DNA of 64,000 nt from NCBI RefSeq assembly GCF_021698855.1, contig NZ_WWFA01000001.1, positions 124,001-188,000 of the forward strand. Reading direction: 5' to 3'. Each line of letters begins with the position of its first letter. Position 1 is the stretch's first letter. Below the pieces are notes generated by a model. It saw only the letters and a program-made list of their open reading frames with translations. It did no database searches and was not told where the DNA came from. The position numbers were made by a program, and so were the translations under genes. This DNA comes from Lactobacillus sp. S2-2. Lineage in GTDB: Bacteria; Bacillota; Bacilli; Lactobacillales; Lactobacillaceae. Shown here one piece after another: positions 34,297 to 43,212 of this stretch.

Positions 34297-35346
34297 TTGA
34301 AAAAAATTATTTTTGTTTTAACTACAGTATTTTCATTTTTCTTACTTGGTAATAACTTAGTACGAGCAGATAATACTAGTAATTATAATAATGTGTATAA
34401 TGTTGCTACTAGTAAACTAGGTAGTCCATATACGTTTGGCGCTACTGGACCAGATACTTTTGATTGTTCTGGATATCTTCAATACATATTTAGTAATGGA
34501 ATGGGAGCTAGTATCGGTAGAAATACTCAAGATCAATATGAAAATTCAACTAAGATCGATGCTTCTCAAGCTCAACCAGGTGATATTGTATTTTTTGGTA
34601 GTGATGTCAATAATATTTATCATGATGGAATGTACATTGGTAATAATCAAATGATTGATGCTCAAAATAATGGAGTTGTTATTGAAAATATTTATGCTCC
34701 ATGGTGGAATGTTGTTGCATTTGGCAGACCTGAAGCATTATCTAACAATAACAATAACAATACACAAAATAATTCCAATGAAAATCAAAATAGTTCATCA
34801 AATAAAAATAATCAAAGTAATCAAGTTAACCAAAATGAAGATAAAATTAAACAAAATAAAGTTAAGTATAAAAAAATAAATAAAAAAATGGTGATTGATT
34901 CAGAAGCTAAAAGTGATTTTTATAATCATATTCAATCTGATACACGCTATACAGCAAGATTAAAAATGAAATCTAGTAGAATTATTGGACAAGAAGTTTC
35001 TGTGAATAATCGAGGCACTGATGTTGATGGAAATATTTATTACCGTTGTAAATTAAATAATCGAAATATTGGTTGGGTTGATGCAGATACATTAAGACCA
35101 AAAGTAACCTATAAAAATGTTGATATGTATAAAGCAGTAAGTTACCAACCAAAAAATAATTTCTATAATTATGTAACTCAAACTAGATTAGATGTAAAAA
35201 GAACTTATAAATCAAAAAATTATGTTGGTAAAATTTTACAAATTGATCAAGTAGGTTATAAAGATGGATTTAAATTTCCTTATTATCATGCAAAATTAAA
35301 TAATAAAGATTTAGGATGGATTTATGGTAAATCATTATTAAACTAA
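34297..35346 (+). CDS. Secreted NlpC/P60 peptidoglycan hydrolase with SH3-like tail
   Basis: 349 aa endopeptidase of the cell wall. A signal peptide occupies residues 1-24. The NlpC/P60 domain (about 28-145) has catalytic Cys57 in DCSGY and His109 in YHDGMYIG; the third polar position appears as Asp121 in MIDAQ rather than the more usual His. It is followed by an Asn/Ser/Gln-rich linker (about 148-195) and two GW/SH3-like repeats (LNNRNIGWVD and LNNKDLGWIY). TTG start with ATGAGGA upstream. Monocistronic with its own terminator. The C-terminal modules resemble those of the amidase at 2554-3801. Confidence 0.85.
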   Translation: MKKIIFVLTTVFSFFLLGNNLVRADNTSNYNNVYNVATSKLGSPYTFGATGPDTFDCSGYLQYIFSNGMGASIGRNTQDQYENSTKIDASQAQPGDIVFFGSDVNNIYHDGMYIGNNQMIDAQNNGVVIENIYAPWWNVVAFGRPEALSNNNNNNTQNNSNENQNSSSNKNNQSNQVNQNEDKIKQNKVKYKKINKKMVIDSEAKSDFYNHIQSDTRYTARLKMKSSRIIGQEVSVNNRGTDVDGNIYYRCKLNNRNIGWVDADTLRPKVTYKNVDMYKAVSYQPKNNFYNYVTQTRLDVKRTYKSKNYVGKILQIDQVGYKDGFKFPYYHAKLNNKDLGWIYGKSLLN

Positions 35347-35372
35347 AAAAAGAACTCATATGAGTTCTTTTT
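35345..35372. terminator. Bidirectional terminator
   Basis: AAAAAAGAACTCA and TGAGTTCTTTTTT form a nearly perfect palindrome between the convergent hydrolase and antiporter genes. Confidence 0.8.
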
Positions 35373-37228
35373 TAGTTTAATTGACTTATTTCATGTTTTA
35401 ATGTAGCAGCCTTTTCGTTATCACAAGAAAAAATAATTTTATCTCCGAGTTCTAATTTTGTATTTCCTGCGGGATGAATATATTTATGATTTCTAAAAAT
35501 TTCATTAATTGTAATCCAATCAACGAAAGGAAGCTCACTAATTTGAAATCCAGAATATCGACTATTTTTCAATGTAACTTCATGTAAATCAATTGAATTT
35601 GATGTAATCATTTTGAAGGTTGAAGGAACTTGAATTAATTCTCTTAACATCGCAATGTTTGTTGAAAATGTATTGTAAACTTCGATTCCTTCATCAAGCA
35701 ATTCATCTTGTTTGTCATTGATAATATTTCGATCTTCAAATCTAGTGATTACTCTTTTAACACCATACTTTTTGGCTTCTTTTGCTAACTGATAATTTTT
35801 ATTTGAGTCAAAATAAGAAAAAACTGCAATATCACAATCAAAATATCCATTATCAATTAAATTATCTATTTGATTGTTTTCAATGAAATAGACGTTACTT
35901 TGACTGTTATAAGCACTAAAATTATCTTTTTTATCTGTATATAAATTTATATCATACCAATCATTAGATAATTGTTGATAGACAGGGAAAGATGAAATAT
36001 TAACACCAAAGAAATTTAATTTAGTTTTAGGATAAACTTCTTTAGCACTTTTAAATGAACGATTAAAAACAAGTGGTCCAATTAAACAGGTTAAAATTGC
36101 TGCAAGTAAAAATGCACCAGACTGTTGAGATGTTATGACATTCATTTCTTTGGCTACTTGTAAAATTGCTAAAACCATTGTAATTGTTGTGCTTGGAAGT
36201 GCCGTTGCAGCAATTGCATTACGTTTTGAAAAACGTAATTTTAAAATTGGATAAAGACCTAATTTTGAAATTAAATATGATAATAAAAAGATAGGAATTA
36301 AAACGATAGTTTTAGGATCAGATAAAATTTCTTTAATATTTAAATCTACACCACTCATAATAAAGAAGACTGGAATAAATAATCCATAACCAATTGAATT
36401 TAAACGGTCCATCGTGCTTTCAGATGGTTTGAGTAATTTATAAACCATTCCAGCAATGAAGGCGCCTAAAACTGATTCTGAACCAACTGAAACAGCGGTT
36501 GTTGATAGTAAAACGGTAATAAAAAATGCTAATCTAACATCAATTTGTGTAGTGGATTTATTAAAATTAGATAATTTATAAAAGAAATCTTTAAAGTTCC
36601 AAATTAATAATCCTGCAATTACTATTAAAATTAATAATAACCATAATGATTTTGAATTAGTACCATAAATAGAAATATAAAAAGTTAATCCTATTACTGG
36701 AATTACTTCTCCAAGGGCAGATATCAATAAAATTGTTTGACCAAAATCGGTTTTAAGTAATTCTTTTTCTTTTAGAGTAGCAATTACAATTCCTAAAGAA
36801 ACAGTCATAAATAAAATACTAGCAAGTGGTAAATCAGAAAATAGACCAGTTATCTTGCAAAATACTGCTAATAATATAGAAATCATTATAATGCTAGTGT
36901 ATGATAGTAATGCTAATTTTAATGGCGAATATTTAGAATTATTTTTTGATTTTTTTTGATCTAATTTAGATGGATTTCTATTTTTAAATTTTAATAAATC
37001 AAAATTGATTTCCATTCCACTTAAAAATAGTAAAACGGTTACGCCAATTTGAGATAAAGTATGAAGTAATGATGAACTATTAACAATATTTAATAAACTC
37101 GGTCCTAAAATAACTCCTACAATAATCTCAACTACGGCAGTAGGTAAAATTGAAATTTTAAACCGTGCTAAAATTAAAGGAGTTAATAAAGCTGCGGTTA
37201 AAATTATTAGTAAAGAAACTTGACTCAA
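35372..37228 (-). CDS. CPA2-type cation/proton antiporter with TrkA-like C-terminus
   Basis: 618 aa. The first 400 residues are a Na+/H+ or K+/H+ exchanger domain with about 12-13 spans (for example VLLFLSGMEIN, TTAVSVGSESVLGAFIAGM). A TrkA-N-like region (about 405-530) and a TrkA-C-like region (about 535-615, ending LELGDKIIFSCDN) follow. The nucleotide-binding GxGxxG expected at the start of TrkA-N is absent (FFGVNISSF). TTG start at 37228 with AAGGAG 8 bases upstream; the longer frame to 37294 has no start context. Divergent from helD. Ion unknown. Confidence 0.83.
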   Translation of the reverse strand: MSQVSLLIILTAALLTPLILARFKISILPTAVVEIIVGVILGPSLLNIVNSSSLLHTLSQIGVTVLLFLSGMEINFDLLKFKNRNPSKLDQKKSKNNSKYSPLKLALLSYTSIIMISILLAVFCKITGLFSDLPLASILFMTVSLGIVIATLKEKELLKTDFGQTILLISALGEVIPVIGLTFYISIYGTNSKSLWLLLILIVIAGLLIWNFKDFFYKLSNFNKSTTQIDVRLAFFITVLLSTTAVSVGSESVLGAFIAGMVYKLLKPSESTMDRLNSIGYGLFIPVFFIMSGVDLNIKEILSDPKTIVLIPIFLLSYLISKLGLYPILKLRFSKRNAIAATALPSTTITMVLAILQVAKEMNVITSQQSGAFLLAAILTCLIGPLVFNRSFKSAKEVYPKTKLNFFGVNISSFPVYQQLSNDWYDINLYTDKKDNFSAYNSQSNVYFIENNQIDNLIDNGYFDCDIAVFSYFDSNKNYQLAKEAKKYGVKRVITRFEDRNIINDKQDELLDEGIEVYNTFSTNIAMLRELIQVPSTFKMITSNSIDLHEVTLKNSRYSGFQISELPFVDWITINEIFRNHKYIHPAGNTKLELGDKIIFSCDNEKAATLKHEISQLN

Positions 37229-37310
37229 ATAAATCACTCCTTCTTTTTGGTTTGATTGCTTTTGTATGTTAAAATATTTGTTCAGGTTTAGCAAGTGGAG
37301 GCTTTTATAA

Positions 37311-39605
37311 ATGAATAATAAAGAAATTGAAAATTATGAAAATAAGCATGTGCAAGAGATTATTGATAAAGTAAAAATTGCAAAAGAAAAGGCTTCAAAA
37401 AAATATAGCAAAGCTAAACAAGATCAAAAAAATATTGAAAGTACTTTTTTTGATAACGTCAAAGTAAAAACTAGTACTATTTCAGGAGAATTTGAAACTG
37501 GAGTATCAGTAAGACAACAGCAACAAATGCTTGAAGAACGAGAAAATCGTTGGCAATATGCGGCAAAAGATATTGAAACATTAAGTAAATTAGAAAAAAA
37601 TCCTTATTTTGCTAGAGTTGATTTTAAAGAAGATGGTGAAAATGCTGAAACCATTTATATTGGTTTATCTTCTTTTAATGAAACTCCAGAAAAATATTTA
37701 ATTTACGATTGGAGAGCTCCTATTTCTAGTATCTATTATGATAGTAAATTAGGAGACGTCACTTATAATACTCCAATGGGCGAACAACATGTTAATGTTA
37801 GCTTAAAAAGACAGTTTGAAATTGAAGATGGTAAAATTAAAACAATTTTTGATACTGAAGAAGTTGTTGGAGACCAATTATTATTAAATAATTTACAAAA
37901 TCAATCTGATACTAAAATGAAAAGTATTGTAACGACAATACAACATGAACAAAATCAAATTATTAGAGATACTAAATCAGATCTCTTATTTGTTCAAGGA
38001 GCAGCTGGGTCTGGTAAGACAGCAGCTGTTCTACAAAGAATTGCTTACTTATTGTACCGTTATCGAGGTAATTTAAGTTCAAGTCAGGTTATTTTATTTT
38101 CACCTAATCAATTATTTAATGATTATATTGATCATGTTTTACCTGAATTAGGTGAACAGAATATGGTTCAAATGACTTATTACCAATATACTAATCGTAG
38201 AGTTCCCAATTTTGATTTAGAAACCATTGGTAAAAGATTCAACCAAACTCATAATGAGAATGAACAGAATATTTATAATTTTAAAGATAGCTTGAAATTT
38301 TTTGATTTAGTAACTAAATATGGTAAGCACTTAAACCAAGAAAATATTCAGTTTAAGAATATTATGTTTAATGGTGAAATTTTCATTTCAAAAGATGAAA
38401 TAAAATCAATTTATTATGGATTTAATCAAAATTATAATTTAAGAACAAGACTACAATCGACAGTAGAATCACTCATGAAAAAATTAAATCATCATATTAG
38501 TTCTGAAATGAAAAAACAATGGGTTGAAGATGAGATTGAAAGTTTGAGTTCACAACAATTAAAAGAAATTTATGCTAAATATGGTGATAAATTTAAAAAT
38601 CAAACTGAAGAATATAACTTTTTAGCTAAAGAAATCGTTAAAAATGAATTTGCTAAAGTTAGAAAGCAAATATTAAGAAAAAGATTTATTAATATTAATG
38701 CACAATTTGTTCATTTGATGAGAAATATTCCAAATTTGATAAATTTAAAGCAATATAAAATTAATGAAAATGATTGGCAAGATAATGTAGAAAAAACTAT
38801 TGAAATTATGAAAAATGGCGATATTACTAATACTGATATTTCAATTTACCTTTATTTATTTGATTTAATTTCTGGTAAATATCCAAATAAAGAAATTCAT
38901 TATCTATTTGTCGATGAAGTTCAAGATTATACCTCATTCCAATTAGCATATTTGAAGTATAATTTCCCAAGAGCTAAATTTACTTTACTTGGTGATTTGA
39001 ACCAAGCTATTTTCACACATGATAATAATGGTGGAATCATTAATGACTTAAAATCAATGTTTGATGAAGATAAAACTAGAATGATAAAACTGAATAAATC
39101 ATATCGTTCAACCGCTCAAATTACTGATTTTACTAAATACTTATTAGATGAAGATAGTCAAATTGAATCATTTTCAAGGGATGGTTTACTGCCTTCTATT
39201 AATAAAACAGATTCAATTAAACAGGCATATGATAATTTAGTTAAAACAATCAATGCTAATAATGATTTAAATGAAAGTACAGCAATTATTGGAAAAAATT
39301 TGGATGAATGTCGAGAAATAATTAATCAACTAAAAGAATTGAACATTGATGTTAGTTTGATTCAAACTGAAAATCAACGATTATTAAATGGCGTAATTGT
39401 TATTCCGGCTTATCTAGCAAAGGGATTAGAATTTGATGCAGTCGTTATGTGGAATGCTTCTGATGAAAATTATAATAGTCTAGATGAAAAGCAATTAGTT
39501 TACACAATTTGTACGCGTGCAATGCACAAATTAGATATTATTTCGATTGGAGAACTTTCTAAATTATTTAATAATATTCCAAGAGATAAGTATGAAATAG
39601 TTTAA
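37311..39605 (+). CDS. helD: UvrD-like helicase HelD (RNA polymerase recycling factor)
   Basis: 764 aa. An N-terminal coiled-coil region (about 1-90) is followed by the HelD-typical YIGLSSF...LIYDWRAPISSIYY element, Walker A QGAAGSGKTAAV at about 227-238, DEVQDYT as Walker B and LNKSYRST plus CTRAMHKL as later motifs. In B. subtilis and mycobacteria HelD pulls stalled RNA polymerase off DNA using ATP. The length and domain order agree. AGTGGAGG precedes ATG. It is divergent from the antiporter and 22 bases upstream of coaA. Confidence 0.85.
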   Translation: MNNKEIENYENKHVQEIIDKVKIAKEKASKKYSKAKQDQKNIESTFFDNVKVKTSTISGEFETGVSVRQQQQMLEERENRWQYAAKDIETLSKLEKNPYFARVDFKEDGENAETIYIGLSSFNETPEKYLIYDWRAPISSIYYDSKLGDVTYNTPMGEQHVNVSLKRQFEIEDGKIKTIFDTEEVVGDQLLLNNLQNQSDTKMKSIVTTIQHEQNQIIRDTKSDLLFVQGAAGSGKTAAVLQRIAYLLYRYRGNLSSSQVILFSPNQLFNDYIDHVLPELGEQNMVQMTYYQYTNRRVPNFDLETIGKRFNQTHNENEQNIYNFKDSLKFFDLVTKYGKHLNQENIQFKNIMFNGEIFISKDEIKSIYYGFNQNYNLRTRLQSTVESLMKKLNHHISSEMKKQWVEDEIESLSSQQLKEIYAKYGDKFKNQTEEYNFLAKEIVKNEFAKVRKQILRKRFININAQFVHLMRNIPNLINLKQYKINENDWQDNVEKTIEIMKNGDITNTDISIYLYLFDLISGKYPNKEIHYLFVDEVQDYTSFQLAYLKYNFPRAKFTLLGDLNQAIFTHDNNGGIINDLKSMFDEDKTRMIKLNKSYRSTAQITDFTKYLLDEDSQIESFSRDGLLPSINKTDSIKQAYDNLVKTINANNDLNESTAIIGKNLDECREIINQLKELNIDVSLIQTENQRLLNGVIVIPAYLAKGLEFDAVVMWNASDENYNSLDEKQLVYTICTRAMHKLDIISIGELSKLFNNIPRDKYEIV

Positions 39606-39627
39606 TTTTATATAGATGAGGTAAATC

Positions 39628-40551
39628 ATGGCAGAATTAGATAGTTACAATCGATTTACAAGAACCGAATGGAACCAGTTTGGTTCAGAATATTCAGTGC
39701 CTGTCACAGAAGATGTACTTGCAAAATTAAAGGCTTTCAATGATAAAATAACTTTGAAAGATGTTGATGAAATTTATATTCCTTTAATTAATTTATTGAG
39801 ATTGTCATTTGAAAAATACCAAAATTGGCAAAAAACAAAACAAGATTTTACAAAAGTTGATAAAAAGAAAGTTCCGTTTATTATTGGAATTTCAGGTAGT
39901 GTAGCAGTTGGGAAATCAACGACTGCTAGATTATTGCAATATCTTTTGAAAAATTATATGCCTAATTTTAAAACTAATTTAATTACAACTGATGGATTTT
40001 TATATCCTTCAAAAATTTTAAAAGAAAAAAATTTGATGAAGAAGAAAGGATTCCCAGAAAGCTATGACATGCAACGATTAGTTGATTTTTTAACCGATGT
40101 TAAATTGGGTAAAGATAATGTTAAAGCTCCCATATATTCACATGAAAGTTATGATATTATACCGGATGAATATATTAATATTTCAAATCCAGATATATTG
40201 ATTATTGAAGGAATTAATACATTACAAATTCCAAAGCATACAAATATTTATGTAAGTGATTTTACTAACTTTTCTATTTATATTGATGCAAAAACTGAAA
40301 TAATTGAAACTTGGTATTTAGATCGATTCAAGAAATTATTGCAAACTGCATTGAAAAGTCCAGATAATTATTATTATAAGTATGCTGTTGAAGAACCAGA
40401 AAAAACATATGAAATGGCTAAAGATGTTTGGCATCGAATAAATTTACCTAATCTGAATGAAAACATTTTACCAACTAGAAGTAGGGCAGATTTGATTATG
40501 CATAAATCATTTAATCATGAAATTGATGAAATTTATCTAAAAAAATATTAA
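39628..40551 (+). CDS. coaA: Pantothenate kinase, type I
   Basis: 307 aa, first enzyme of coenzyme A synthesis, phosphorylating pantothenate in the cytoplasm. It has the Walker A motif GSVAVGKST, followed by TTDGFLYP and KGFPESYDM, the characteristic CoaA segments, and IIEGINTLQ. Standard length for type I. ATGAGG before ATG. 22 bases after helD, so it may be cotranscribed. No separate terminator: the twin cop-box palindrome just downstream has a T run and probably serves as one. Confidence 0.93.
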   Translation: MAELDSYNRFTRTEWNQFGSEYSVPVTEDVLAKLKAFNDKITLKDVDEIYIPLINLLRLSFEKYQNWQKTKQDFTKVDKKKVPFIIGISGSVAVGKSTTARLLQYLLKNYMPNFKTNLITTDGFLYPSKILKEKNLMKKKGFPESYDMQRLVDFLTDVKLGKDNVKAPIYSHESYDIIPDEYINISNPDILIIEGINTLQIPKHTNIYVSDFTNFSIYIDAKTEIIETWYLDRFKKLLQTALKSPDNYYYKYAVEEPEKTYEMAKDVWHRINLPNLNENILPTRSRADLIMHKSFNHEIDEIYLKKY

Positions 40552-40555
40552 TAAC

Positions 40556-40605
40556 TTGACAAAACTACATCTGTAAATTATATTGTATTTACAGATGTAG
40601 TTTTT
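40556..40605 (+). promoter_or_regulatory. Copper-regulated promoter with twin cop boxes (also terminator-like)
   Basis: TTGACA (40556-40561), 17 bases, TATATT (40579-40584). Two cop boxes of the TACANNTGTA type, TACATCTGTA (40566-40575) and TACAGATGTA (40590-40599), lie in the spacer and just after the -10. The same bases form a 15-bp inverted repeat followed by TTTTT. CopY is expected to block the promoter when copper is low. Confidence 0.9.
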
Positions 40606-40629
40606 ATTTTTTTCAAAGGAGCGATAATA

Positions 40630-41067
40630 ATGAGTGAAAAAGAAATTAATAGCATTTCTTCATCCGAATGGGTAGTAATGCGAATCATTTGGTCTTTAGA
40701 AAAACCAACAACTAATGAAATTATTAAAGCAGTAAAAAATAAAAAAGATTGGTCAGAATCGACAATAAAAACATTGTTGTCTCGATTAGTGAAAAAGAAT
40801 TTATTAAGTACTAATAAAGTATCACGTCAATTTATTTATCAACCAGAAGTGGAAGAAAGTGAAGCGATGAATTCAAGTGCACTTAGTCTATTTGATAATA
40901 TGTGTGCGATGAAAAATGGTCAGGTAATTTCAAATATTATTAATAATACTGAGATTAGTAAAAGTGACTTAAAAGAAATTAAAAGTTTAATTGATAGTAA
41001 GTTAGATTCGGCTCCAGAAATGGTTAAATGTGATTGTATTAATTCAAATGAATGTTCACATAATTAA
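40630..41067 (+). CDS. copY: Copper-responsive repressor CopY
   Basis: 145 aa, BlaI/MecI/CopY family winged helix (ISSSEWVVMRIIWSLE, then WSESTIKTLLSRLVKKNLL as recognition helix). The C-terminus holds the metal-sensor cysteines CDCINSNECSH. The Enterococcus consensus is CxCxxxxCxC; here the spacing is five and the last Cys is replaced by His. It represses the copY-copB operon by binding the two cop boxes upstream; release occurs when Cu(I) displaces zinc. AAAGGAG before ATG. Confidence 0.9.
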   Translation: MSEKEINSISSSEWVVMRIIWSLEKPTTNEIIKAVKNKKDWSESTIKTLLSRLVKKNLLSTNKVSRQFIYQPEVEESEAMNSSALSLFDNMCAMKNGQVISNIINNTEISKSDLKEIKSLIDSKLDSAPEMVKCDCINSNECSHN

Positions 41068-41095
41068 TTAGTTAGATAGAAAGGGAGAGTAAAAA

Positions 41096-43141
41096 ATGGA
41101 TCATAAAATGCATGATATGAAAGATATGGATCACATGGATATGAGTAATCATGGAGATGGTGATTCAACGATGGATATGAATATGGGGAATATGAAATTA
41201 AGATTTTGGATATCATTGATTATTGCACTTCCAATTTTCTTTTTATCTCCAATGATGGGAATAAATTTACCTTTTCAATTTGAATTTCCAGGATCAAACT
41301 ATGTTGTTTTAATTTTATCAACAATTTTATTTTTTTATGGTGGTAAAGTATTTATTCAAGGTGCAATTTATGAGTTAAAAGCAAAATCTCCTGCTATGAT
41401 GACATTAGTTACAATGGGAATTTCAGTTTCGTATATTTATAGTTTATATTCATTTGTTATGAATAATTATATTAATCCAAGTGGTCATGTAATGGATTTC
41501 TTTTGGGAATTAGCAAGTTTAATTATTATTATGATTTTAGGTCATTGGATTGAAATGAATTCAGTAATGAATGCAGGAGATGCAGTTAAGAAAATGCAAT
41601 CATTACTTCCAAACTCAGCTAAAAAAATTGATCAAGATGGTAAAATTACTGAAATTAAAATTACTGATATTCAAATTAACGATCAATTATTAGTTAAAGC
41701 AGGAGAAAAGATTCCAGTTGATTCTAAATTAGTTGAAGGAAGTAGTTCAGTTAATGAATCATTAGTAACTGGAGAATCTCGTGCAATTAATAAAAATGCA
41801 GGAGATGAATTAATTGGTGGTTCAATTAATGGTGATGGAACACTTAAAGTTGAAGCAACTGCTAAATCAGATGAAGGATACTTATCTAAAGTAATGGATT
41901 TAGTTGAATCAGCTCAAAAAGATAAGTCTTCAGCACAATCGCTTGCAGATCAAGTTTCTAAATGGTTATTTTATGGAGCTTTAATCGTTGGAATTATTGC
42001 TTTAATTGTTTGGACAATTATTAGTGGCGTTTCTGGTGGAATGGAAAGATTTGTAACTGTACTGGTAATTGCTTGCCCCCATGCTTTAGGCCTTGCTGTT
42101 CCAATGGTAACTGCAAAAAGTACGGAAATAGCTGCGACAAATGGATTGTTGATTAGGAATCGAAAAGCAACTGAAAGTATGAATCAATTAGAATATATTT
42201 TTATGGATAAAACAGGAACTTTAACTCAAGGTGAATTTAAGCTAAACAGAGTTGAGTCTCTAAATGATAAATATTCAAATGATGATATTTTAAAGATTGC
42301 AGCAGGAATTGAAGGTGACTCATCTCATCCATTAGCTACTGGGATTTTAAATGCTATTAATCAAAATAATTTAGAGCCAATGAAAATGGATCAAACAAGC
42401 ACTCTTAAAGGTACTGGGATGATTGGTAATGTTGCTAATGATAAGTATTTAATTGTTAACGCAAAATATTTAGATAAAAATAATTATCAATATGATAAAG
42501 AGTTATTTAATGAAATAGCTGGACAGGGAAACTCGGTTAGTTACTTGCTTAAAAATCAAGAAGTAATTGGAGTTTTAGGTCAAGGTGATCTATTAAGACC
42601 TGAATCTAAGCAAATGGTTCAAAAATTAAAGAGCATGAACATTATTCCAGTTATGTTAACTGGTGATAATCAATTAACTGCAGAAAAAATTTCTCAACAA
42701 TTAGGAGGAATCGAATATAAATCAAATTTACTTCCTGAAGATAAAGAGAAAATTATTAAAGAGTATAAAGAAAATAATCATAAGGTAATGATGGTTGGTG
42801 ATGGAGTCAATGATGCACCAAGTTTATCAAGAGCAGATATTGGAGTTGCAATTGGAGCTGGAACTGATGTTGCAATTAGTTCAGCAGACGCAGTTTTAGT
42901 TAAAAGTAACCCAAGTGATATTATTAATTTAATTGAATTATCAATTTCAACTAATAAGAAAATGAAACAAAATCTATGGTGGGGAGCTGGATATAATTTA
43001 GTAGCAATTCCTTTAGCCGCAGGTATTTTGGCACCAATCGGATTTATATTACCACCATCAGTAGGGGCAATATTAATGTCATTGTCGACTGTAATTGTTG
43101 CAATTAATGCAGAAACCCTTCATATTAAAAAGAATGTTTAA
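41096..43141 (+). CDS. copB: Copper-exporting P1B-ATPase (CopB type)
   Basis: 681 aa. A His/Met-rich N-terminal tail (HKMHDMKDMDHMDM and onward) replaces CxxC metal domains, as in CopB. Membrane motif CPHALGLAVP gives the CPH signature of P1B-3 pumps. Also present are the phosphorylation site DKTGTLT, nucleotide-binding SSHPLA and the hinge GDGVNDAPSL. It would export copper (or silver) using ATP. Second gene of the copY operon, 28 bases after copY; no copA or copZ next to it. A terminator follows the stop. Confidence 0.92.
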   Translation: MDHKMHDMKDMDHMDMSNHGDGDSTMDMNMGNMKLRFWISLIIALPIFFLSPMMGINLPFQFEFPGSNYVVLILSTILFFYGGKVFIQGAIYELKAKSPAMMTLVTMGISVSYIYSLYSFVMNNYINPSGHVMDFFWELASLIIIMILGHWIEMNSVMNAGDAVKKMQSLLPNSAKKIDQDGKITEIKITDIQINDQLLVKAGEKIPVDSKLVEGSSSVNESLVTGESRAINKNAGDELIGGSINGDGTLKVEATAKSDEGYLSKVMDLVESAQKDKSSAQSLADQVSKWLFYGALIVGIIALIVWTIISGVSGGMERFVTVLVIACPHALGLAVPMVTAKSTEIAATNGLLIRNRKATESMNQLEYIFMDKTGTLTQGEFKLNRVESLNDKYSNDDILKIAAGIEGDSSHPLATGILNAINQNNLEPMKMDQTSTLKGTGMIGNVANDKYLIVNAKYLDKNNYQYDKELFNEIAGQGNSVSYLLKNQEVIGVLGQGDLLRPESKQMVQKLKSMNIIPVMLTGDNQLTAEKISQQLGGIEYKSNLLPEDKEKIIKEYKENNHKVMMVGDGVNDAPSLSRADIGVAIGAGTDVAISSADAVLVKSNPSDIINLIELSISTNKKMKQNLWWGAGYNLVAIPLAAGILAPIGFILPPSVGAILMSLSTVIVAINAETLHIKKNV

Positions 43142-43161
43142 GAAGACATTCTTTTTTTTTT
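43130..43161 (+). terminator. Terminator of the cop operon
   Basis: AAGAATGT (43130-43137) pairs with ACATTCTT (43146-43153), then a run of nine or more T residues. Confidence 0.85.
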
Positions 43162-43212
43162 ATTTTTAATTAGTTAGAATAAAAGTGATTAATTAAAGGG
43201 AGGTAGTCGACA

